Shown piece after piece: positions 1 through 10,163 of a stretch of 64,000 nt of DNA. Below the pieces are notes generated by a model. It saw only the letters and a program-made list of their open reading frames with translations. It ran no database searches and was not told where the DNA came from. Every line of letters begins with the position of its first letter. Within the stretch, counting starts at the first letter, position 1. The translations under genes were made by a program, and so were the position numbers. The stretch is from positions 62,001 through 126,000 of the forward strand of contig NZ_CP054043.1 of NCBI RefSeq assembly GCF_013282725.1, given 5' to 3'. This stretch comes from Yersinia mollaretii ATCC 43969 (GTDB lineage Bacteria; Pseudomonadota; Gammaproteobacteria; Enterobacterales; Enterobacteriaceae).

Positions 1-446
1 TTTCGATTAGAGAGCGCGGCCAACTTTGCCATCTGCTCATCATCAAGGAAGCGCACTTGAAGATTACGGTGCCCAGATAACTTATCCTGAACTTGTGGCC
101 ACCACACTTTAGCCGCCCGCTCGCTGTAGGCATACAGCACCACTTGCTGTGACTGATTACAGGCTTTTCGTAGCCGTTTCTCCTCTGGTAGCCCTAATTC
201 CACCCAGAGTTCGATGCCGTTGTGGTCGTTATGACGCCAAATTTCTGGCTCATCATCGGCGCTCAGCCCCTTGGTAAACTGCAAACGTTCATCTGCATGA
301 CAAATCCACGCCAACAAACGCAGCATCATACGCTGATCTGTTTCGGAGGGGTGTTGCGCTATCGTCAGGTTAACATCCTGAAAAAAATTACGATCCATAT
401 CAGCAATGTTAATCGCGGCTTTATGGATGGTTGCTTTTAGTGCCAT
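1..446 (-). CDS. yaeQ: YaeQ family protein (3' end cut by window edge)
   Basis: The reading frame starts at the ATG at 446 ([20 protein letters not shown]) and stays open to the left edge, so the C-terminus is missing. About 148 of roughly 180 residues are present. The sequence matches the YaeQ family, a conserved proteobacterial protein with a PD-(D/E)XK nuclease-like fold and no firmly established reaction. It was first linked to suppression of hemolysin defects in rfaH mutants, a link later questioned. It lies divergent from yaeP-rof with a 241-bp gap, as in E. coli, where yaeQ, yaeP and rof are neighbours. Identity is secure from sequence and context; function is not. Confidence 0.9.
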   Translation of the reverse strand, partial: MALKATIHKAAINIADMDRNFFQDVNLTIAQHPSETDQRMMLRLLAWICHADERLQFTKGLSADDEPEIWRHNDHNGIELWVELGLPEEKRLRKACNQSQQVVLYAYSERAAKVWWPQVQDKLSGHRNLQVRFLDDEQMAKLAALSNR

Positions 447-651
447 GAGTGACCTCTTAATCATCTGGCGGACAGTGTACTTGATTAGGTCGGCCAGCAG
501 CCAGACAACCCTGCGTAAAGAGAGTTATTAGTGGCGTCAATACTAAAAAGAAACCTTATCTCCCACTCTAATATCTCCATCACTCCTGTGCTATAGTCCT
601 TATAAGTTCAGAGTTTATCTTCGTAGGTTAGCAGTGTGCTGTTTCCAATGA

Positions 652-1135
<484 letters not shown>

Positions 1136-1149
1136 TTTCAATGCTTTAT

Positions 1150-1173
1150 CTGGGCCGTTGAAGAGCGGCCCAG
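1150..1173. terminator. Hairpin between convergent rof and cytochrome c genes
   Basis: An 8-bp perfect stem (CTGGGCCG / CGGCCCAG) with an 8-nt loop lies between the two convergent stops. There is no clear T run on either side, so intrinsic termination is uncertain. It may simply protect 3' ends. Confidence 0.4.
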
Positions 1174-1197
1174 AGCTTAAGGTTTTAAGCTGGTAAA

Positions 1198-1515
1198 TTA
1201 AGGTTTAAGACTGGCATAGTAAGCTGCCAAATCAGAAAAATCCTCGTCAGATAAGTTAGAAACATAAGCCCGCATCACTTCAGCCTGCCCCCCTGTACGC
1301 CCACCTTTCTTATATGCGGCCAATGATTGCTCCAAATAGAGCGCATTTTGCCCGGCAAGATTGGGGTACATTGGCACCGAGACTTTGCCATTCATACCAT
1401 GACAAGCCACACAACTGGCCGACTTCACTCTTCCTGCTTCGATATCATTTTTTGCCAATGCTGGAAAACTGCATAGGCCGAGTATGACCGCCATACTGAC
1501 GACTAATTTCATCAT
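1198..1515 (-). CDS. Periplasmic c-type cytochrome (class I, c553-like)
   Basis: The 105-residue precursor has a cleavable signal peptide ending near FPALA and a single heme-attachment motif, CVACH, at about residues 35-39. A MYPNLAGQ segment, typical of small c4/c553 cytochromes, and a C-terminal helix ([13 protein letters not shown]) follow. It should be a soluble periplasmic monoheme electron carrier; Met residues near 49 or 81 are candidates for the sixth ligand. The start is MM; the second ATG (1512) is better spaced from the GAGGAG ribosome site. E. coli has no counterpart between tilS and rof, so this is a lineage-specific addition. No partner reductase or oxidase is nearby, so its redox partner is unknown. 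Confidence 0.85.
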   Translation of the reverse strand: MMKLVVSMAVILGLCSFPALAKNDIEAGRVKSASCVACHGMNGKVSVPMYPNLAGQNALYLEQSLAAYKKGGRTGGQAEVMRAYVSNLSDEDFSDLAAYYASLKP

Positions 1516-1609
1516 TGCTCCTCACAAAACCTATTTCCAATTGCAAGTATATTGACGACCTTTGTTAGCCGCCCTCCTGCACCATGAAACCTGTTGAATC
1601 TATTTATTA

Positions 1610-2965
1610 TTATTTCGCTTTGGCCCAATTAAGGTGCCAGCACGGCTCGCCCTCTTTCACCTGACCTGCCTGAGTCACGAAAACCCCGGCAGCGGCAATC
1701 AATTGCTCGCCAAAATAGAGCAACGGAATACGTTCCCGCTGCCAGGGTGGAATGCCTAACTCCTGCCATAGTTTCTTACCTTGGCGCGAATGGTGCCGCC
1801 CGACAATTTTGATATCACCATGCAATCCAAAACCAATACTGATTTCGTCACCGAGATCAGCCACTCTTATTGCTTGCTCACCACTCGCTGTCAAACTTAG
1901 CACCCCTAAATTGGCAGGTAGAACCAAGGGTTCTGGTGGTTCTGCTTGATCCTTAACTATCGCCCAAAAGAGGTGATCCACACTGATCTCTTTCAACGCT
2001 GGTATTAGATACAAATGTTGCCGGAAACGGCGAACCTGATAAGCACCAAGGGTGAGTTGTGGCTCTGCATCCGGCCGTGCCATCGCGACTTCCAGCCACA
2101 ATCTTTGCAACTGACTCTGCGATGGCATTGAAGCCCCCTCCCCAGCTAACCATCGACGCAATATCGCCCCACGTTTAGCATCTGTAGCCAGTATTAGCCC
2201 CTCAATGGAGAGCGCGCTATGGTGATTTTTCAATTGTTGCAAGCTATCAGCCAGCAACTCATCCAATAACTGCTCCTGTTCAGCACACAAACTTGCACTG
2301 CGCGCCGTGGCCTGCGCAAAATGCGGCCAGCGATGGTTAAGTAACGGCAAGACTCTCAAGCGCAGGAAATTACGATCGAAACGATCGTCCTGGTTGCTGT
2401 CGTCTTCAATCCACTGTAATTGCTGGGTTCGAGCATAGCTCTCTAGCATTTCGCGGGAGAATGTCAGTAAAGGTCGTAATAACTGGCTGTGAGCAAAGGG
2501 CATTCTGGCGGCCATTGCGGATAATCCCGCCGGACCACTGCCTCGTTTTAGCGCTAACAGGAAAGTCTCGCATTGGTCATCCAGATGCTGGGCCGTCAGT
2601 AACACTTCATTAGCCGCTAAATGTGAAGAGAATGCCTGATAGCGGGCGGTTCTGGCTGCAGCCTCAATACCATTGTGACGGGGATCAATACTCACCCGAA
2701 CCACTTCGAGCGGAATTTGCCATCGCTCACATTGCTGTTGGCAATGCTTTACCCAGTCATCTGCCAGCGGATTTAAACCGTGGTGAATATGAATGGCGCG
2801 TACTTTCAACTCGGGAATGAGTTGGTCACGTATACAGACCAATAAGTGCAGCAATACACTGGAGTCCAGACCGCCACTGAATCCCACCAAAAAGTCGCGA
2901 TGCCCCCCCAATTGTGCAAACACGGGGTTGAGTAAAATATTTGGCGTAGCAGGGACTGCGTTCAT
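1610..2965 (-). CDS. tilS: tRNA(Ile)-lysidine synthase TilS
   Basis: TilS attaches lysine to C34 of the CAU-anticodon tRNA-Ile2 with ATP, converting its reading from AUG to AUA; it is essential. The 451-residue protein has the N-type ATP-pyrophosphatase P-loop SGGLDSS near residue 30, a downstream HHGLNPLADDW region, and HLDDQCET, a hallmark of the catalytic domain. C-terminal domains with GRHHSRQGKKLWQELGIPPW bind tRNA. It begins one base after the stop of gloA2, so the two form an operon. The length is slightly above the 432 residues of the E. coli enzyme, mostly at the N-terminus. Confidence 0.97.
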   Translation of the reverse strand: MNAVPATPNILLNPVFAQLGGHRDFLVGFSGGLDSSVLLHLLVCIRDQLIPELKVRAIHIHHGLNPLADDWVKHCQQQCERWQIPLEVVRVSIDPRHNGIEAAARTARYQAFSSHLAANEVLLTAQHLDDQCETFLLALKRGSGPAGLSAMAARMPFAHSQLLRPLLTFSREMLESYARTQQLQWIEDDSNQDDRFDRNFLRLRVLPLLNHRWPHFAQATARSASLCAEQEQLLDELLADSLQQLKNHHSALSIEGLILATDAKRGAILRRWLAGEGASMPSQSQLQRLWLEVAMARPDAEPQLTLGAYQVRRFRQHLYLIPALKEISVDHLFWAIVKDQAEPPEPLVLPANLGVLSLTASGEQAIRVADLGDEISIGFGLHGDIKIVGRHHSRQGKKLWQELGIPPWQRERIPLLYFGEQLIAAAGVFVTQAGQVKEGEPCWHLNWAKAK

Positions 2966-2966
2966 G

Positions 2967-3365
2967 TTATTCCGGAATCAATTCATAGAGCTCCAGTGGT
3001 AAACCATCTGGGTCATTAAAGAAAGTAAAACGTGATTGAGTATAAGGATCAATGCGAACCGCTTCGCAAATCACCCCAGCGGTGTCGAGTTCATTGACGG
3101 CCTGCTCAATATCATCAACCTGAAAAGCCAAATGTCGCAAACCACAAGCTTCTGGGCGACTTGGGCGTGGCGTGGGTGAGGGGAAAGAGAATAATTCGAT
3201 AGTGTATTGACCCTTTAACGCCAGATCAGCTTTCCACGAGTCGCGCTCTGCACGATAAACCTCACTGATCAGCGTAAAGCCCAGCACCTCACAATAGAAT
3301 TTTTTACTGGCCAGATAATCTGAGCCAATGATCGCAATATGGTGAATCTGACGTATTGCCAACAT
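2967..3365 (-). CDS. gloA2: VOC-family (glyoxalase/dioxygenase fold) protein YaeR
   Basis: The 132-residue protein matches YaeR/GloA2, a single-domain vicinal-oxygen-chelate protein related to glyoxalase I. The fold signature is clear: an early IHHIAIIGSDY strand with the first metal histidine, CGLRHLAFQVDDIEQAV in the middle, and FTFFNDPDGLPLELYEL with the terminal metal glutamate. The natural substrate is not established; glyoxalase activity has been suggested by homology. Its stop is one base from the tilS start, matching the E. coli arrangement. Confidence 0.9.
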   Translation of the reverse strand: MLAIRQIHHIAIIGSDYLASKKFYCEVLGFTLISEVYRAERDSWKADLALKGQYTIELFSFPSPTPRPSRPEACGLRHLAFQVDDIEQAVNELDTAGVICEAVRIDPYTQSRFTFFNDPDGLPLELYELIPE

Positions 3366-3572
3366 GCATCACTCTCCTGTCTCATTCTGAATTACAATGG
3401 GTATCTGCCATCAATACCATCAGTTAGCGCATACGACCTTATATTACCCCAGATCATGGGTAATGAATGTGCCCTATGATGAGATTTATCTTCACAGTAA
3501 TAGCTGATTCTTTATCATTCTTTCTCTTATACAAGAGTTAAACGTCAATCTTCCTGAAAAACAATCCATTTA

Positions 3573-3600
3573 TTGATATAGGGCCAATGGTTTTTATATT
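3573..3600 (+). promoter_or_regulatory. Candidate sigma-70 promoter of the toxin locus
   Basis: TTGATA (3573-3578) and TATATT (3595-3600) are separated by 16 bp in the AT-rich gap between gloA2 and the toxin A gene. This would give a leader of about 70 nt. The 312-bp gap holds no gene. AT-rich DNA contains chance promoters, so this is an inference. Confidence 0.4.
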
Positions 3601-3677
3601 AAAAAAAACAAATACCACATGATATTTTGAAAAGTAAATTCAACAACAAGGTGTTAACACACGTAAAGGAAACGCCC

Positions 3678-4538
3678 GTGTTAAAAAATAAAAATGCATA
3701 CCTTATTGTTACACTATTTATTGTTAATTATGCTTTTGCTATTAATCAAGTTAATATTGTTTATCGTACTGACTCTCGCCCCCCTGAAGAGATTACTCAG
3801 GCAGGAGGCATGTTCCCATTTTCCGATTTACCTCAAGATAACGATTTACTGCATCACTTTGAAGGTGAATCTTTAGACGGATATACCAGCGCTTTTGTTT
3901 CCACCACAGCATCATTACGCCACGCTATCGACCATGCTGCTTTTACTGCAAGAATAAGTGATACAGAGCCATTTGATCCTGAATTTGAAACTTATCTCTA
4001 TGTTATTCGCCCAGCAGAAAACTTCTACAGTATTGATGCATCATTTAATCATGCCAGAGAAGAATCAGCCGAAAATACCCGCTTATATGTGAAGCTAAGC
4101 AATTTACTGCGTGACTATGGCGGCATGGAAGAGTGGGTAGCATTTGGTGGTTTTGCGAATACTCGTATTATCGCCTATGCACGACTGAGTGGTCCTCAAC
4201 TGCAACAGCACTACGACTCCGGGCAGATCTTCTCCGAACTTTTTTGGGCTGGGCGCTGGCAGAATAACTATCAATATAGTTCTGCATGGGATCAAGACAA
4301 CAGCGCATCAACACCTTATTCGAGGCTGGGTGTACCTCGTGGTTATATTTCCATGGCACAAAATTCGACCGGACAGCAGCTACCTGTATCCATCACCTGC
4401 TATGGGAAAGCCAGCGCCAGCACATTAAGAATGAAACGAGAAGTGCCCAATAGTCACTGTCATCGGGAGAAAATCCATGTCTCAAGATATTTTTATAATA
4501 ATGATCTCATTTGGAAGCTATTCAATATATTCGACTAA
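3678..4538 (+). CDS. Pertussis-toxin-S1-like ADP-ribosyltransferase, A subunit
   Basis: A 286-residue exported enzyme is predicted from the GTG at 3678, which has an AAAGGA ribosome site 7 nt upstream; earlier in-frame TTG/GTG codons lack one. Residues 1-21 form a signal peptide (core AYLIVTLFIVNYAFA). The mature start contains VYRTDSRPPEEI, nearly identical to pertussis toxin S1 with its NAD-binding arginine (R30 here). SAFVSTTAS (about 72-80) matches the S1 STS motif, and EEWVA (E152) aligns with catalytic Glu129 in SEYLA. The C-terminus has a Cys231-Cys251 pair flanking RMKR (241-244) and a hydrophobic tail, as expected for an A1/A2 chain held in a B pentamer. By family, it would modify host G-protein alpha subunits; the real target is unknown. 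The gene is AT-rich and lies where E. coli has ldcC, suggesting horizontal acquisition. Relatives include Salmonella ArtA/PltA. Confidence 0.85.
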   Translation: MLKNKNAYLIVTLFIVNYAFAINQVNIVYRTDSRPPEEITQAGGMFPFSDLPQDNDLLHHFEGESLDGYTSAFVSTTASLRHAIDHAAFTARISDTEPFDPEFETYLYVIRPAENFYSIDASFNHAREESAENTRLYVKLSNLLRDYGGMEEWVAFGGFANTRIIAYARLSGPQLQQHYDSGQIFSELFWAGRWQNNYQYSSAWDQDNSASTPYSRLGVPRGYISMAQNSTGQQLPVSITCYGKASASTLRMKREVPNSHCHREKIHVSRYFYNNDLIWKLFNIFD

Positions 4539-4582
4539 TAACCTTACCCCATAATTAAATCACTAAAAAATGCGGAGATATA

Positions 4583-4924
4583 ATGATTAAATTAACATTA
4601 TTAAGTGCGGTGATATTTACCGCTTTAAATTCATTTGCTTCTGAACATTATGAGCTAACAGGAAAAGTAAATGGGATTCGTATTTCTAAAGATAGGTGCT
4701 ATATCTCCTTTGAAGCAAATAACTCTCCATATTATAGTAACGGGTGGCATTTTTCTGATGGTGATACTATCTGTAAAATAGCACAAATGGCCTATGTTCT
4801 TGGCAGCCCAGTCAGCGCTACCGGTGAAGTGAATACCGACAATGCTTCTTATGCCAATACGGTAAAAAGTATCATTATGGGGGAAAAAGATATCCATTGG
4901 CCGCCTTATCATCAGCCCGACTAG
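4583..4924 (+). CDS. Probable B subunit of an AB-type toxin (PltB/ArtB/SubB-like)
   Basis: This 113-residue secreted protein starts at ATG 4583 behind a GGAG site, 44 bp after the A gene and in the same AT-rich context. It has a signal peptide (MIKLTLLSAVIFTALNSFAS) and a mature chain of about 93 residues with two cysteines (39 and 64), the size of OB-fold B subunits that form pentamers. The segment around DGDTICKIAQMAYVLGSPVSATG resembles the conserved helix-strand region of PltB/SubB-type glycan-binding subunits (an ACS-x-LL-x-QA-x-YFYTTGQPVRI-like pattern). Assignment rests on size, export, cysteine spacing, that short resemblance and linkage to the A gene. A periplasmic accessory protein is the main alternative. 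Confidence 0.65.
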   Translation: MIKLTLLSAVIFTALNSFASEHYELTGKVNGIRISKDRCYISFEANNSPYYSNGWHFSDGDTICKIAQMAYVLGSPVSATGEVNTDNASYANTVKSIIMGEKDIHWPPYHQPD

Positions 4925-4937
4925 CCATTATACAAAA

Positions 4938-4970
4938 AAAATCCGGAGCCTATTCAGCTCCGGATTTTTC
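4938..4970. terminator. Bidirectional rho-independent terminator (toxin B / accA)
   Basis: A 9-bp perfect stem ATCCGGAGC / GCTCCGGAT with a 7-nt loop is flanked by an A run on the left and a T run on the right. It therefore ends both the plus-strand toxin transcript and the minus-strand transcript leaving accA. Confidence 0.9.
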
Positions 4971-5000
4971 AAATACGATGACATCATCGAATGTATAAAA

Positions 5001-5960
5001 TCAGCAATAACCGTAGTTCATCAAACGCTGATAACGACGATTCAATAACTCTTCTTCATTCAAGACATCCAAATCACTGAGATCTGCCAGCAATTGCGCC
5101 TTCAGTGAAGCGGCAATCGCTAAGTAATCACGGTGCGCGCCACCTAACGGCTCAGGGATCACTGAGTCAATCATCTTCAGCTCTTTCAGACGATGCGCGG
5201 TGATGCCCATAGCTTCTGCGGCTAATGGCGCTTTATCGGCGCTTTTCCACAGAATAGAAGCACAACCCTCAGGGGAGATAACGGAATACGTACTGTATTG
5301 CAGCATATTCACTTTATCGCCAACACCGATGGCCAATGCACCACCAGACCCCCCTTCACCGATAACAGTACAAACGATAGGCACGTTCAATCGTGACATC
5401 TCACGTAGGTTACGTGCGATGGCTTCAGATTGGCCTCGCTCTTCTGCGCCAACCCCCGGGTAAGCCCCTGGTGTGTCGATGAAAGTAATGATTGGCAGCT
5501 TAAAGCGCTCAGCCATTTCCATCAGACGCAGTGCCTTACGATAACCTTCAGGCGCAGGCATACCAAAGTTACGGCGGATCTTCTCTTTGGTTTCGCGACC
5601 TTTTTGATGGCCTATGATCATCACTGGGCGGCCCTCTAAACGAGCAATCCCTCCGACGATAGCTTTATCGTCAGCATAAGCGCGATCACCGGCCAGCTCT
5701 TCAAAATCGGTAAAGATATTAGCGATATAATCCAGGGTATAAGGACGACGAGGATGGCGTGCCAGTTGGGCAATCTGCCATGCGCCGAGGTCCGAGAAAA
5801 TCTTCCGCGTCAGCTCGAGACTTTTCTCACGTAGACGCTGGACCTCTTCATCCAGATTAATATCTAATTTTTCGTCTTGACGGCTGACTGCAGTCAGCGA
5901 GTCAATTTTCGCTTCCAGCTCTGCAATCGGCTGTTCAAAATCAAGAAAATTCAGACTCAT
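5001..5960 (-). CDS. accA: Acetyl-CoA carboxylase carboxyltransferase, alpha subunit
   Basis: AccA pairs with AccD in the cytosol to transfer the carboxyl group from biotin on AccB to acetyl-CoA, making malonyl-CoA, the committed step of fatty-acid synthesis. The 319-residue length equals that of E. coli AccA. The crotonase-fold core is visible, with [18 protein letters not shown] and the glycine-rich [17 protein letters not shown], which form the oxyanion and CoA site. It lies 12 bp after dnaE and is the last gene of the long minus-strand cluster. The B-side terminator at 4938-4970 follows it. Confidence 0.98.
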   Translation of the reverse strand: MSLNFLDFEQPIAELEAKIDSLTAVSRQDEKLDINLDEEVQRLREKSLELTRKIFSDLGAWQIAQLARHPRRPYTLDYIANIFTDFEELAGDRAYADDKAIVGGIARLEGRPVMIIGHQKGRETKEKIRRNFGMPAPEGYRKALRLMEMAERFKLPIITFIDTPGAYPGVGAEERGQSEAIARNLREMSRLNVPIVCTVIGEGGSGGALAIGVGDKVNMLQYSTYSVISPEGCASILWKSADKAPLAAEAMGITAHRLKELKMIDSVIPEPLGGAHRDYLAIAASLKAQLLADLSDLDVLNEEELLNRRYQRLMNYGYC

Positions 5961-5972
5961 AGCATTCCTATT

Positions 5973-8900
5973 TTAGTCAAATTCCAGTTCCACCTGCTCA
6001 TTACCTACCAGCGTTCGCAAATCTATCAATAAACGATCGGTGGGCGTCACGCGCCATGTGGCTCCAAACCGCAGCCGGGCGCGAGCATCTTCCCGTTGGT
6101 AATAAAGATGCACTGGGATCGTCCCCGCTCGATGGGGTTCCAACGATTGACGGAGACGGTTCAAAAGCTGGTCATCAATTTGCCTGTCGGTCAGCGATAT
6201 AGCAAGCCCACGGGCATATTTTTCACGAGCTTCACTGATGTCCATTAACTCACGGGCGGTCATTTTAAGTCCACCACTAAAGTCATCAAAGCTGACCTGT
6301 CCGGTGGCTATCAGGATACGGTCTTTTTCCAATAAATGCTGATATTTTTCCAACGCATCGGTGAATAGCATCACCTCCAGACGCCCGGAGCGGTCATCCA
6401 AAGTGCAAATACCAATGCGATTCCCACGTTTTGTTACCATAACCCTTGCAGCGATAACCAGCCCCACTGCCGTGGTCATTTTGCCCCGGTCCGTCGGATG
6501 CATATCTTTTAAACGCTGCCCGCCGGCATAACGTTCTATCTCCTTGAGATATTGGGTGATCGGGTGACCGGTCAGATATAGCCCCAGCGTTTCCCGCTCT
6601 CCGTCTAAGACAATCTGTTCCTGCCACGGCGGCACATTAGCATAAGATTGCTCAACCTGCTCAGGTGCATCAGCTAATACGCCAAACATATCTGCCTGAC
6701 CAATAGCTTCAGCCTTGGCATGCTGGTCAGCCGCTTTTAATGCTTCGCCCAATGAACTCATCAATGCGGCACGGTGCGGCCCCAAGCGGTCAAAAGCACC
6801 GGACATAATCAGTTTTTCTAAGATTCGACGATTGAGCTTTTTGGTGTCCACTCTGGCACACAAATCAAATAATTCTTTGAAGTGGCCGCCCTCTTTACGG
6901 GCTTCCAGCATGGCCTCAATTGGCCCCTCGCCCACACCTTTGATGGCTCCTATGCCATAAACGATTTCGCCCTCATCATTGACATGGAAATGATACAGCC
7001 CGCTGTTGATGTCAGGAGGCAGAATTTTCAGCCCCATACGCCAGCATTCATCGACCAGACCCACCACTTTATCAGTGTTATCCATATCAGCGGTCATTAC
7101 CGCCGCCATAAATTCAGCCGGATAATGTGCTTTCAGCCAAAGCGTCTGGTAAGAAACCAATGCGTATGCTGCGGAGTGAGATTTGTTAAAACCGTAACCG
7201 GCAAATTTCTCTACTAGGTCAAAAATCTTAATCGCCAGCTCACCGTCAACACCCTGATTTTTCGCCCCATCTTCAAATACCGAGCGCTGTTTAGCCATCT
7301 CGGCAGGGTTCTTCTTACCCATCGCACGACGCAACATATCTGCGCCACCGAGTGAATAGCCGGACAGAACCTGCGCAATCTGCATGACCTGTTCTTGGTA
7401 CAAAATGATGCCATACGTCGGCTCAAGCACCGGTTTTAATGACTCATGTTGCCACTCAATATCCGGATATGATATCGCTTCACGGCCGTGTTTACGGTCG
7501 ATAAAGTTATCTACCATCCCTGATTGCAGCGGGCCGGGGCGGAACAACGCCACCAATGCGATCATGTCTTCGAAGCAGTCAGGTTTCAGGCGCTTGATAA
7601 GATCCTTCATGCCTCTGGATTCAAGCTGGAATACTGCTGTCGTTTCCGAACGTTGCAGCATATCGAAACTTTTTTGATCTTCCAGCGGAATAGAGGCGAT
7701 ATCTATTGGCTCTAGCCCCGTTTTAGCGCGCCGAGCGTTAATCATCTCCAGCGCCCAGTTAATGATAGTAAGTGTTCGCAAACCGAGGAAGTCGAACTTC
7801 ACCAATCCTGCGTATTCCACATCATTTTTATCGAACTGGGTGACGGGGTTGTTGCCTTCCGCATCACAATAGAGCGGCGCGAAATCCGTAATTTTAGTCG
7901 GTGCGATAACCACACCACCAGCATGTTTACCGGCGTTACGTGTTACCCCTTCCAGCTTACGCGCCATATCGATCAGCGCCCTGACTTCCTCATCTGCCTC
8001 ATAAATTTCAGGCAGTTGAGGTTCTGCTGCGAAAGCTTTTTCCAGTGTCATACCCGGATCTGGTGGGACTAACTTGGATATCCGATCGACAAAACCGTAG
8101 GGGTGCCCCAGTACACGGCCCACATCTCGTATGACCGCTTTAGCCGCCATGGTACCAAACGTGATGATCTGGGAAACTGCATCACGGCCATACATATCCG
8201 CGACATGCTCAATCACCAGATCACGTTTTTCCATACAGAAGTCAACGTCGAAGTCGGGCATTGAGACACGTTCTGGGTTTAGAAAACGTTCGAACAGCAG
8301 GTCAAATGCCAATGGATCGAGGTCAGTAATTTTCAGCGCATACGCAACCAAAGAACCCGCACCCGAACCACGCCCCGGTCCTACAGGTACACCATTATCT
8401 TTCGACCACTGGATAAATTCCATTACGATCAAGAAGTAACCAGGAAAACCCATCTGGTTAATGACTTTTAGTTCTATTTCTAGACGCTCGTCGTATTCAG
8501 CTCTTTTCTGCGCGCGCTCTTCAGGGTCTGGGAAGAGCAGCTCGAGCCGCTCTTCTAAACCTTGTTTCGACTTCTCAACCAGAAAATCTTCTGTACTCAT
8601 CTCGCCAGTTGGAAATTGTGGTAAGAAATACTCCCCGAGGCGGATGGTCACATTGCAACGTTTGGCAATCTCAACACTGTTGAGCAGCGCCTCTGGGATA
8701 TCCGCGAATAGCTCACACATCTGCTCTTCGTCGCGCATAAACTGCTGAGGGCTGTAATTTTTGGGCCGTTTAGGATCAACCAGCGTAAAACCGTCATGGA
8801 TGGCGACACGGATCTCATGCGCATCAAAATCCGATTCATCGATAAAGCGCACATCATTGGTCGCCACTACTGGCAAGCCACGCTCAGTGGCTAAGGCAAC

Positions 8901-9455
8901 GGCGGCATGTAGATAGTTCTCTTCATCCGGGCGACCGGTACGAATCAATTCTAAATAGTAGCTGTCAGGGAAATGCTCTTGGTAAAACTCAAGGCACTGA
9001 TCAACTTGAGCCTGATTTCCGCGCAAGATAAATCTGCCGACATCCCCCATCCGACCACCAGACAGCAGAATCAGCCCCTCTTTATGCTTAATTAACCAAT
9101 CACGATCAATGATAGGACCAGCAGCGCCATAACCACGTTGATAGGCTTCGGAGATCAGTAAAGTTAGGTTTTGATAACCTTCGTTATTGCGAGCCAGTAC
9201 AGTGAGATGGGCTAATTCATCACCCAGAATTTCGCTTTGTACGTAGAAATCTGCACCGATGATAGGTTTAACCCCGGCACCATGAGCGCTACCGTAGAAC
9301 TTCACCAAGCCGCAAAGATTGGTGAAATCGGTGATGGCCAGAGCGGGCATACCTAGCGCAGCAGCTCTTTTCACCAAGGGCCCAATCTTGGCTAATCCAT
9401 CGATCATGGAGTAGTCGCTGTGAACACGCAGGTGGACAAAACGAGGTTCGGCCAT
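5973..9455 (-). CDS. dnaE: DNA polymerase III alpha subunit
   Basis: DnaE is the catalytic chain of the replicative polymerase core (with epsilon and theta). The chosen start ([20 protein letters not shown]) gives 1160 residues, the E. coli length; an in-frame ATG 33 bp upstream would add 11 unconserved residues. In order come an N-terminal PHP domain beginning HLRVHSDYS, the C-family palm with [14 protein letters not shown] and the catalytic PDFDVDFC aspartates, fingers with [13 protein letters not shown], an HhH region near [11 protein letters not shown], and a C-terminal OB-fold ([14 protein letters not shown]) and tau-binding domain. It sits between rnhB and accA as in E. coli. Confidence 0.98.
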   Translation of the reverse strand: MAEPRFVHLRVHSDYSMIDGLAKIGPLVKRAAALGMPALAITDFTNLCGLVKFYGSAHGAGVKPIIGADFYVQSEILGDELAHLTVLARNNEGYQNLTLLISEAYQRGYGAAGPIIDRDWLIKHKEGLILLSGGRMGDVGRFILRGNQAQVDQCLEFYQEHFPDSYYLELIRTGRPDEENYLHAAVALATERGLPVVATNDVRFIDESDFDAHEIRVAIHDGFTLVDPKRPKNYSPQQFMRDEEQMCELFADIPEALLNSVEIAKRCNVTIRLGEYFLPQFPTGEMSTEDFLVEKSKQGLEERLELLFPDPEERAQKRAEYDERLEIELKVINQMGFPGYFLIVMEFIQWSKDNGVPVGPGRGSGAGSLVAYALKITDLDPLAFDLLFERFLNPERVSMPDFDVDFCMEKRDLVIEHVADMYGRDAVSQIITFGTMAAKAVIRDVGRVLGHPYGFVDRISKLVPPDPGMTLEKAFAAEPQLPEIYEADEEVRALIDMARKLEGVTRNAGKHAGGVVIAPTKITDFAPLYCDAEGNNPVTQFDKNDVEYAGLVKFDFLGLRTLTIINWALEMINARRAKTGLEPIDIASIPLEDQKSFDMLQRSETTAVFQLESRGMKDLIKRLKPDCFEDMIALVALFRPGPLQSGMVDNFIDRKHGREAISYPDIEWQHESLKPVLEPTYGIILYQEQVMQIAQVLSGYSLGGADMLRRAMGKKNPAEMAKQRSVFEDGAKNQGVDGELAIKIFDLVEKFAGYGFNKSHSAAYALVSYQTLWLKAHYPAEFMAAVMTADMDNTDKVVGLVDECWRMGLKILPPDINSGLYHFHVNDEGEIVYGIGAIKGVGEGPIEAMLEARKEGGHFKELFDLCARVDTKKLNRRILEKLIMSGAFDRLGPHRAALMSSLGEALKAADQHAKAEAIGQADMFGVLADAPEQVEQSYANVPPWQEQIVLDGERETLGLYLTGHPITQYLKEIERYAGGQRLKDMHPTDRGKMTTAVGLVIAARVMVTKRGNRIGICTLDDRSGRLEVMLFTDALEKYQHLLEKDRILIATGQVSFDDFSGGLKMTARELMDISEAREKYARGLAISLTDRQIDDQLLNRLRQSLEPHRAGTIPVHLYYQREDARARLRFGATWRVTPTDRLLIDLRTLVGNEQVELEFD

Positions 9456-9566
9456 ATCCAGATACCAGAAATTAGTGGATTGAATCATGCCCTCAGCGAT
9501 TCATTGCTGAGGAGCCATATCTATACGCTACGGGGGTTGCTTTATTTTGTGAATACCACGAGCGGC

Positions 9567-10163
9567 TTACACCAAACCAAGCACACGTTTAACCGGGCCG
9601 AAGCTACGTCGATGATGCTCTGTCGCGCCGAAGGCGTACAATTTCTCCAGATGGACAGCAGTTGGATAGCCTTTGTGTTGCGCGAAACCATATTCAGGAA
9701 AATCGCGATCTAACTCGGTCATTTCACGATCTCGCGTCACTTTAGCCAGAATTGAGGCAGCGCTGATTTCTGCCACTCGGCTGTCACCTTTCACAACGGC
9801 CAAGGACGGCATCGCCAGTTTCGGACAGCGGTTACCGTCAATCAAAACATAATCAGGGGTGATGTGCAGCCCTGCAACCGCCCTCTGCATCGCCAGCATG
9901 GTCGCGTGCAATATATTCAGGCTATCTATCTCTTCTGGCTCTGCGCGACCAAGGCTCCATGATAATGCTTTGTCAGTAATTTCGTCATAAAGTGACAAAC
10001 GGCGCTTTTCACTCAATTTTTTCGAATCAGCAAGTCCTACGATGGGTCTTTTCGGATCGAGGATCACGGCCGCAGTAACAACCGCACCGACTAAAGGGCC
10101 ACGGCCAACTTCATCTACACCGGCAATCAGGTTTGCCTGCGGGTATATAAAAATATCAGTCAT
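9567..10163 (-). CDS. rnhB: Ribonuclease HII
   Basis: RNase HII cuts RNA in RNA/DNA hybrids and starts removal of single ribonucleotides from DNA. The 198-residue protein contains the [13 protein letters not shown] motif (catalytic Asp17 and Glu18), a VLIDGN strand with the third acidic residue, and [21 protein letters not shown] with the fourth. It overlaps the end of lpxB by 4 bp (ATGA arrangement), implying translational coupling inside the lpx-dnaE cluster. Metal-dependent activity is inferred from the intact acidic tetrad. Confidence 0.97.
   Translation of the reverse strand: MTDIFIYPQANLIAGVDEVGRGPLVGAVVTAAVILDPKRPIVGLADSKKLSEKRRLSLYDEITDKALSWSLGRAEPEEIDSLNILHATMLAMQRAVAGLHITPDYVLIDGNRCPKLAMPSLAVVKGDSRVAEISAASILAKVTRDREMTELDRDFPEYGFAQHKGYPTAVHLEKLYAFGATEHHRRSFGPVKRVLGLV

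Noticed and set aside
222..440. Plus-strand open frame of 72 codons
   Set aside because: It lies antisense inside yaeQ, has no ribosome site or recognisable family, and the minus-strand frame is clearly the gene.
3694..3876. Plus-strand frame starting MHTLLLHYLLLIMLLLLIKL
   Set aside because: It overlaps the toxin A gene in another frame; the leucine-rich look comes from the AT-rich signal-peptide region, and the S1-like frame has the motifs.
9456..9488. Longer DnaE start at 9488
   Set aside because: The added 11 residues are not conserved, and [16 protein letters not shown] equals the usual DnaE N-terminus and gives the standard 1160 residues. The upstream ATG has a GAGGG nearby but too close for normal use.
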